Part shown: positions 59,799 to 64,000 of the stretch, one piece after another
How positions within the stretch are numbered: the first letter of the stretch is position 1
Layout: each line of letters opens with the position of its first letter
Origin: an uncultured Tenacibaculum sp.
GTDB taxonomy: Bacteria; Bacteroidota; Bacteroidia; Flavobacteriales; Flavobacteriaceae
DNA length: 64,000 bases
Reading direction: 5' to 3'
Assembly (NCBI GenBank): GCA_947498055.1
Contig: CANMJA010000013.1
Span: forward strand, 1-64,000
Notes under the pieces: model-generated
The model's database searches: none
What the model was told of the DNA's origin: nothing
Seen by the model: the letters and a program-made list of their open reading frames with translations, nothing else
Made by a program: the position numbers and the translations under genes

Positions 59799-60314
59799 AT
59801 GAGTTCTTTTGATAAATATACACAAGAAGAGTGGGAGGTTATTTCATACTTACCCCAAGGAATTGGTCTTTTAATGGGAGGTGCTGGTTCTGATAGTATA
59901 ATATCTTCAGGTGTAGAAATGATGGAAGGGGTTAAAACGATTTTAGCGGGACAGGAAAAATTCCCGGAGAATACTATAATACAAAAAATAGTAGGAAATA
60001 CTGAAGATCATCGTAACACGTTTAATAAATTAGAATCTCAAATAGCTAATGTAATGACTGTTATTGATGATAATAAAATAAAAACAACTGAAGAATTCTC
60101 TGATATTGTATTAAGGGATTGTGAAAAGGCAATCGAAGTAATGAAAGATAAAGAAGAAGAACAAACGGTTGCTGAATATAAAAACTGGTTGTTATATATT
60201 GCTTTTAAAGTAGCAAATAGATCTAAAGAAGGTTCTTTTTTAGGTTTTGGAGGAGAACGCTTTAGTAAAGAGGAAAGAAGATTGTATAAAAAGTTAGAAT
60301 TAATTTTAAAATAG
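59799..60314 (+). CDS. Conserved hypothetical protein
   Basis: A 171-residue soluble helical protein starting MSSFDKYTQEEWEVISYLPQ. A Gly-rich patch follows (GIGLLMGGAGSDSI), then a long helical region. The C-terminal part contains GSFLGFGGERFSKEERRLYKKL. No signal peptide or membrane segment is seen, and I do not recognise a family. It lies between a terminator and a short non-coding gap and is transcribed alone. Confidence 0.65.
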   Translation: MSSFDKYTQEEWEVISYLPQGIGLLMGGAGSDSIISSGVEMMEGVKTILAGQEKFPENTIIQKIVGNTEDHRNTFNKLESQIANVMTVIDDNKIKTTEEFSDIVLRDCEKAIEVMKDKEEEQTVAEYKNWLLYIAFKVANRSKEGSFLGFGGERFSKEERRLYKKLELILK

Positions 60315-60445
60315 CTTTCTTTTTTACTTTAATTACTGGTGGTTTAAAGCAAAAAATAGATGTAGAGTTTTACGAGTATTCTCATCTTACAGGAAAAAGT
60401 ATTGGTTTTAGTACTTGTTGAGGTTTTAAAGATGTTTTTTGTTTA

Positions 60446-63061
60446 TTACTGAACAAATCGGTAAGTAAACTTTATTAAAAATATATTTTCCAATTCTTCT
60501 TTTAAAACTTGATTATTTAAACCACCTAATAAAGACCTGTCAGGATTCTGACTTCCTTCACCACCTTGCGACCAAACAAAGAAGAATTCGGAGCCAGGAA
60601 TATATTCCCAACGCATTACTAAGTTAGATCTAAACTGGGCAAATGAAAAATCAGGATTTGAAAATTCATAATCATTTACACCATCTAAATTTTCATCTAT
60701 TTCATAAGAATCATTGTTGAAATTAACTTGATTATCATTTAATGTATTTACTCTAGAATTTAAGTTTTCAGCTAAAGAATTAGTTACAAAATTAAAATTA
60801 GAATATCTACCTCTAGCAATAAATGGTTGCCCGTAATATTGTATAGATAAATTAGGATTTATACTATAATTAGCTCTAAAAGTGGTAGACCAATTTTTAT
60901 TATCAATTTCTCCAAGTATATACTTAGTATTTCCATTAAAATCAACTTCAGAAACATACTGAGTTTTATTATTGTTATCTCTAAAATTAGTACTTAAAGA
61001 TAAACTAAGTGCATCTAAAGGTTGGTAATTAAAATTTAAATTATAGTTTCTAATTGTTGCGCTATTTTGTCCTGAAAAGCTATTAGCAAAACCAAAACCA
61101 ACATTAAATTTTTTGCTTTGATCTGAGTTTATGAAAAAATCAAAATAATTTTCTTCAGAGTTTCTCCAACGTGGCCCACCTCTTAAAAAAGAATTATTTA
61201 TAGCTCTAGGTCTATGTCCAATTCTTAGATTAGAATTCCAGTTGTTAAACCAATTAATATTTCCTCTTAACTCATATTCAATTCTATTAAAGTTTCCTTC
61301 AAAATCATAAGAACTTCTTAAAACTGCTCTGGCAGATGCTTGTCTATAGACTTTAGTAGGGTTTTGCCATAAATACTCCACATTACCAAACTGCCAAATT
61401 TGATCCGTTTGTCTTAAAAAACCAATATCATTTAATTCTAATTCTGGAGATTTCCAGGTACTACCTAAGAAAAACCGCCAATTTCCACCGCCTCTTTTTC
61501 CTCCAAAAAACCTTCCTCCTGTTCCTGTTAAAGAAGTTTTATTAGGATCAACATTTAGGTGAGTTGCGTCTACTCGTTGAAATAAATGTCTAATAGATTC
61601 TTGTGTGTTTTGAATAGCTTCTTTACTACCAATAACATGGCTTACAGATGCATTTCCTTGAATAAAATAATCTCGATCTTTCCATTCGTGTCTAAAATCA
61701 ATACCACCGCTATAAGCAGCAGTATGAAGTGTGTTTAGTTTGCCTTGTAAATTTCTATTAGTAGCGGTGAAAATACCTCCGATATATGATTTCCTATCAT
61801 TAAAATCTTTTTGGGCTCTAGCAACAAAATAATTAGTTAAAGGTTCTACTAATTCTTCTCTTCTGTTTCCATTATTGTCTATTTCGGCATATTCATTAGC
61901 AGTAATGGTTTCTAATACACCAATAGACCAACCATCTTTTGTTTTACCAGAAAATTTAGCAGCTCCTAAAATGGTGCTGTTTACAGGAGTATCAGCGAAT
62001 TCACCAGAATTTAAACTAACACTTCCTTGTGGAGATCTACCAATCCTTCTACTATAAAAAACATTATCAGATCCACCAACTCTAAAATCGAAAATGTTTT
62101 TATTTTCAACAAAAAAAGGTCGTTGTTCCTGAAAGAAAACATCATCAAAACCATCTAAAACAATAGCACCAGGATCAGCTTCTACTTGTCCAAAATCAGG
62201 ATTAATAGTAACATCAAGAGTTAAGTCATTGGTAATTCCAATTTTAGCATCCAATCCACCATTAATATTAAAATCGCTACCATCTTTAAAAGGGTTTCCG
62301 TCTTCTTTAGGAGCGCTTTTGTAAGACATAACAGTAAAAGGTTGAATTTCTAATTGCTTTTGAGATTTTAAATCAATTAAACCATGTAGTTCTCCTGCTT
62401 CACTTATAAAACCAGAAATATCATTTGGTATTCTTTGCCATAAAGAGCGTTCGTTTTTTCTAAATAAAGTTCTGTTTACATTTAAACCCCAAATTTGCTC
62501 TTTGTCATTACCAAAACGTAATTGACTAAACGGGATTTTCATTTCAGCAGTCCATCCTTTGTCATCTATGAGCGCTTTTGTATACCAAATAGGATTCCAG
62601 CTAATATCCCAATTTTGACCGTTTTGAGTAACGAATTCCTCTCCTTTAACACCCGCAGCAGTTACTGTAAAAACGAAAGCAGTTCTTTTATCGTGGTAAC
62701 TATCAATAATCATATTCACTCTATCTCCTGCAAAACCATCTCTTCTGGTTAAACGTCTTTCTATTTCTTTAGGATTGTCATCAAATGCCCTTATAGCAAT
62801 GTACAAATACTTTGCATCGTATATGATTTTAAATTTAGTTTGATAAGAAGGAGATACACCTTCATCAGGTTGTTTTTGCACGAAATCAGAACCCCATTCC
62901 ACAATGTTCCAGGCATCATCATTTAATGCTCCATCAATAATTGGAAGTTGAGATGTTTTTTGAGTAGTATAAATTTTCTTTTTTAAATGATTGTTTTGTT
63001 GGCTGAAAACCGAAAAACTTATTGAGAATAAGAATATTATGAATGAAAAATTTTTCCTCAT
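60446..63061 (-). CDS. DUF5916 outer-membrane protein with carbohydrate-binding-like domain
   Basis: An 871-residue exported protein. After the signal (FSFIIFLFSISFSVFSQ), residues 30-215 form a CBM9-like beta sandwich (PIIDGALNDDAWNIV, then YDAKYLYIAIRAFD, and GWTAEMKIPFSQLRFG). The rest is DUF5916, with DFGQVEADP and FFQEQRPFFVENKNIF as family marks, and ends with alternating beta strands terminating in FTYRFVQ, the aromatic end of an outer-membrane barrel. The function is unknown; a role in binding or uptake of a polymer is possible. Confidence 0.9.
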   Translation of the reverse strand: MRKNFSFIIFLFSISFSVFSQQNNHLKKKIYTTQKTSQLPIIDGALNDDAWNIVEWGSDFVQKQPDEGVSPSYQTKFKIIYDAKYLYIAIRAFDDNPKEIERRLTRRDGFAGDRVNMIIDSYHDKRTAFVFTVTAAGVKGEEFVTQNGQNWDISWNPIWYTKALIDDKGWTAEMKIPFSQLRFGNDKEQIWGLNVNRTLFRKNERSLWQRIPNDISGFISEAGELHGLIDLKSQKQLEIQPFTVMSYKSAPKEDGNPFKDGSDFNINGGLDAKIGITNDLTLDVTINPDFGQVEADPGAIVLDGFDDVFFQEQRPFFVENKNIFDFRVGGSDNVFYSRRIGRSPQGSVSLNSGEFADTPVNSTILGAAKFSGKTKDGWSIGVLETITANEYAEIDNNGNRREELVEPLTNYFVARAQKDFNDRKSYIGGIFTATNRNLQGKLNTLHTAAYSGGIDFRHEWKDRDYFIQGNASVSHVIGSKEAIQNTQESIRHLFQRVDATHLNVDPNKTSLTGTGGRFFGGKRGGGNWRFFLGSTWKSPELELNDIGFLRQTDQIWQFGNVEYLWQNPTKVYRQASARAVLRSSYDFEGNFNRIEYELRGNINWFNNWNSNLRIGHRPRAINNSFLRGGPRWRNSEENYFDFFINSDQSKKFNVGFGFANSFSGQNSATIRNYNLNFNYQPLDALSLSLSTNFRDNNNKTQYVSEVDFNGNTKYILGEIDNKNWSTTFRANYSINPNLSIQYYGQPFIARGRYSNFNFVTNSLAENLNSRVNTLNDNQVNFNNDSYEIDENLDGVNDYEFSNPDFSFAQFRSNLVMRWEYIPGSEFFFVWSQGGEGSQNPDRSLLGGLNNQVLKEELENIFLIKFTYRFVQ

Positions 63062-63083
63062 TGTGTGCGTCTATTTACAAGCA

Positions 63084-63091
63084 CAAAAGTA
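63084..63091 (-). promoter_or_regulatory. -7 promoter element of the DUF5916 gene
   Basis: On the minus strand TACTTTTG, exact TAnnTTTG, ends 22 bases before the start codon at 63061. Confidence 0.45.
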
Positions 63092-63165
63092 TTGTAGAAT
63101 TCTCTTAACTATTTGTTAATTTATTTTTTAAAAACCGATGATTTGTTAATAAAAGTAATTAGCTA

Positions 63166-63196
63166 TTTGTCAGTACAATAAATAATTGTAGATTTG
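63166..63196 (+). promoter_or_regulatory. Promoter of the rplM-rpsI operon
   Basis: TTTG (63166-63169), 19 bases, TAGATTTG (63189-63196). Both boxes match the Bacteroidota consensus at ideal spacing. The leader of about 50 bases contains a short A/T hairpin around CTTTTTT and AAAAAAG. Confidence 0.75.
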
Positions 63197-63253
63197 CACT
63201 CCTTTTTTAAGGAAAAAAAGTAATATTAATAACAGACAAAAACTAAATCGTGT

Positions 63254-63709
63254 ATGAACACATTAAGTTACAAAACAATATCAGCTAACAAAGCAACTGT
63301 AAATAAGGAGTGGGTTTTAGTTGATGCGGACGGGCAAACATTGGGTCGTTTGGCTTCTAAAGTAGCAAAGCTAATTAGAGGTAAGTACAAAACTAATTAC
63401 ACACCGCATGTAGATTGTGGAGATAATGTTGTAATTATCAATGCAGAAAAAATTAATTTAACTGGAACTAAGTGGAACGATAAGACATATATTCGTCACA
63501 CAGGTTATCCAGGTGGACAAAGATCACTTACTGCACAAGAAATGTTCGATAAAAATCCTACAAGATTAATCGAAAAAGCAGTAAAAGGTATGTTACCTAA
63601 AAATAAGTTAGGTAGTGCATTATTCAGAAATTTATATGTATATGTAGGTACAGAGCATGAACAAGGAGCTCAAAAACCAACAACTATTAACCTTAACGAT
63701 CTTAAATAA
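63254..63709 (+). CDS. rplM: 50S ribosomal protein L13
   Basis: A 151-residue ribosomal protein. Typical segments are KEWVLVDADGQTLGRLAS, then RGKYKTNYTPHVDCGDNVVI and HTGYPGGQRS, with the MLPKNKLG motif near the end. The ATG at 63254 gives the usual N terminus with the short extension common in this family. The stop overlaps the rpsI start by one base (TAATG). Confidence 0.97.
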   Translation: MNTLSYKTISANKATVNKEWVLVDADGQTLGRLASKVAKLIRGKYKTNYTPHVDCGDNVVIINAEKINLTGTKWNDKTYIRHTGYPGGQRSLTAQEMFDKNPTRLIEKAVKGMLPKNKLGSALFRNLYVYVGTEHEQGAQKPTTINLNDLK

Positions 63710-64000
63710 TGGAAACAGTTCATAAAATAGGTAGAAGAAAAACAGCAGTTGCTCGTGTGTATGTTTCTGAAGGAAAAGGAAATATTACAGTAAATAAAAG
63801 AGAATTAAATAATTATTTCACTACTCCAACTTTACAATACAAAGTTAGACAACCTTTAATGTTAACAGAGAACTTAGAGTCTTTTGATATTAAAGTAAAT
63901 GTTTATGGTGGTGGAGTAACTGGTCAGGCAGAAGCTATTCGTTTAGCAATTACTAGAGCTTTAGTATCGATGAACGAAGAGCACAGATTAGTGTTAAAAC
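63709..64000 (+). CDS. rpsI: 30S ribosomal protein S9, N-terminal part (cut by the window edge)
   Basis: The first 97 codons of rpsI are visible. The N-terminal part reads HKIGRRKTAVARVYVSEGKGN, split across residues 5-25, and is diagnostic of S9; VYGGGVTGQAEAIRLAI follows. The rest of the gene, which should end with the basic KKAR tail, is outside the window. Confidence 0.96.
   Translation, partial: METVHKIGRRKTAVARVYVSEGKGNITVNKRELNNYFTTPTLQYKVRQPLMLTENLESFDIKVNVYGGGVTGQAEAIRLAITRALVSMNEEHRLVLK

Overview
The window is a gene-dense, AT-rich stretch of a Bacteroidota chromosome, most likely a marine Flavobacteriaceae of the Tenacibaculum/Polaribacter type. The supporting signs are seen in the sequence: a SprB-repeat protein with a type IX secretion C-terminal sorting domain, an M61 peptidase, DUF2911, DUF4230 and DUF5916 proteins, an SDR-type L-threonine dehydrogenase, the block ribE/pdxA/yceD/rpmF/fabH/accB/accC, and many promoters with the Bacteroidota -7 element TAnnTTTG (with TTTG about 17-23 bases upstream at the best ones). 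I see no insertion sequence, prophage, CRISPR array or rRNA. Genus assignment is inference.

Layout. 1-4064: tail of an OmpA-family gene, ileS (eukaryote-like type 2 enzyme with a swapped HIGH motif) and a zinc-finger-less DksA/TraR protein. 4158-15263: accessory block with an adhesin-like protein, an M61 PDZ peptidase, a serine hydrolase/ABC transporter operon that hides a 37-residue membrane peptide, a divergent LytS/LytTR two-component system and an O-antigen-ligase/TPR protein. 15413-19148: lspA followed by an ABC exporter pair, a DUF4230 protein and an alpha/beta hydrolase. 19152-28276: YeeE/YedE sulfur transporters, waaA, a DUF2911 protein, then the fatty-acid, biotin-carrier, L32 and pdxA block, with divergent ribE.

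28337-35828 (minus strand) is the most interesting region. It encodes seven small peptides that share a leader of the form MKK-[S/T]-IL-x-LG-...-GG and have cysteine-rich cores (4 to 8 Cys). They are interleaved with a C39-peptidase ABC exporter, an HlyD-type adaptor and a membrane protein that joins a degenerate C39-like domain, a VKOR domain and a thioredoxin-like domain. The genes form three cassettes. Each machinery gene is followed by a roughly 50-base conserved structured element, then one to three peptide genes; long inverted repeats lie between peptide genes and the next gene. This reads as a dedicated system for making, disulfide-bonding, trimming and exporting a cocktail of bacteriocin-like peptides.

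36160-44599: a CAT-anticodon tRNA, a polyprenyl synthase with a TTG start, a TetR-TolC-adaptor-RND efflux operon and recX. 44676-50776: a 964-residue SprB-repeat protein, a small conserved protein, a thioredoxin-fold protein, L-threonine dehydrogenase and a lipoprotein. 50786-57594: a CtpA-type protease, dCMP deaminase, a HupE-like protein, an Lrp regulator, a lipoprotein hydrolase, and umuC followed by umuD (reversed order). 57745-64000: ApbE, an OmpA lipoprotein, a DUF5916 outer-membrane protein, and rplM-rpsI (cut by the window edge).

A second genome-wide theme is that at least six genes (waaA, tetR, recX, the gene at 48334, the Lrp gene and umuC) have an exact TAnnTTTG box ending only 4 to 7 bases before the start codon. 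This predicts leaderless or nearly leaderless mRNAs and corrects several apparent upstream starts.
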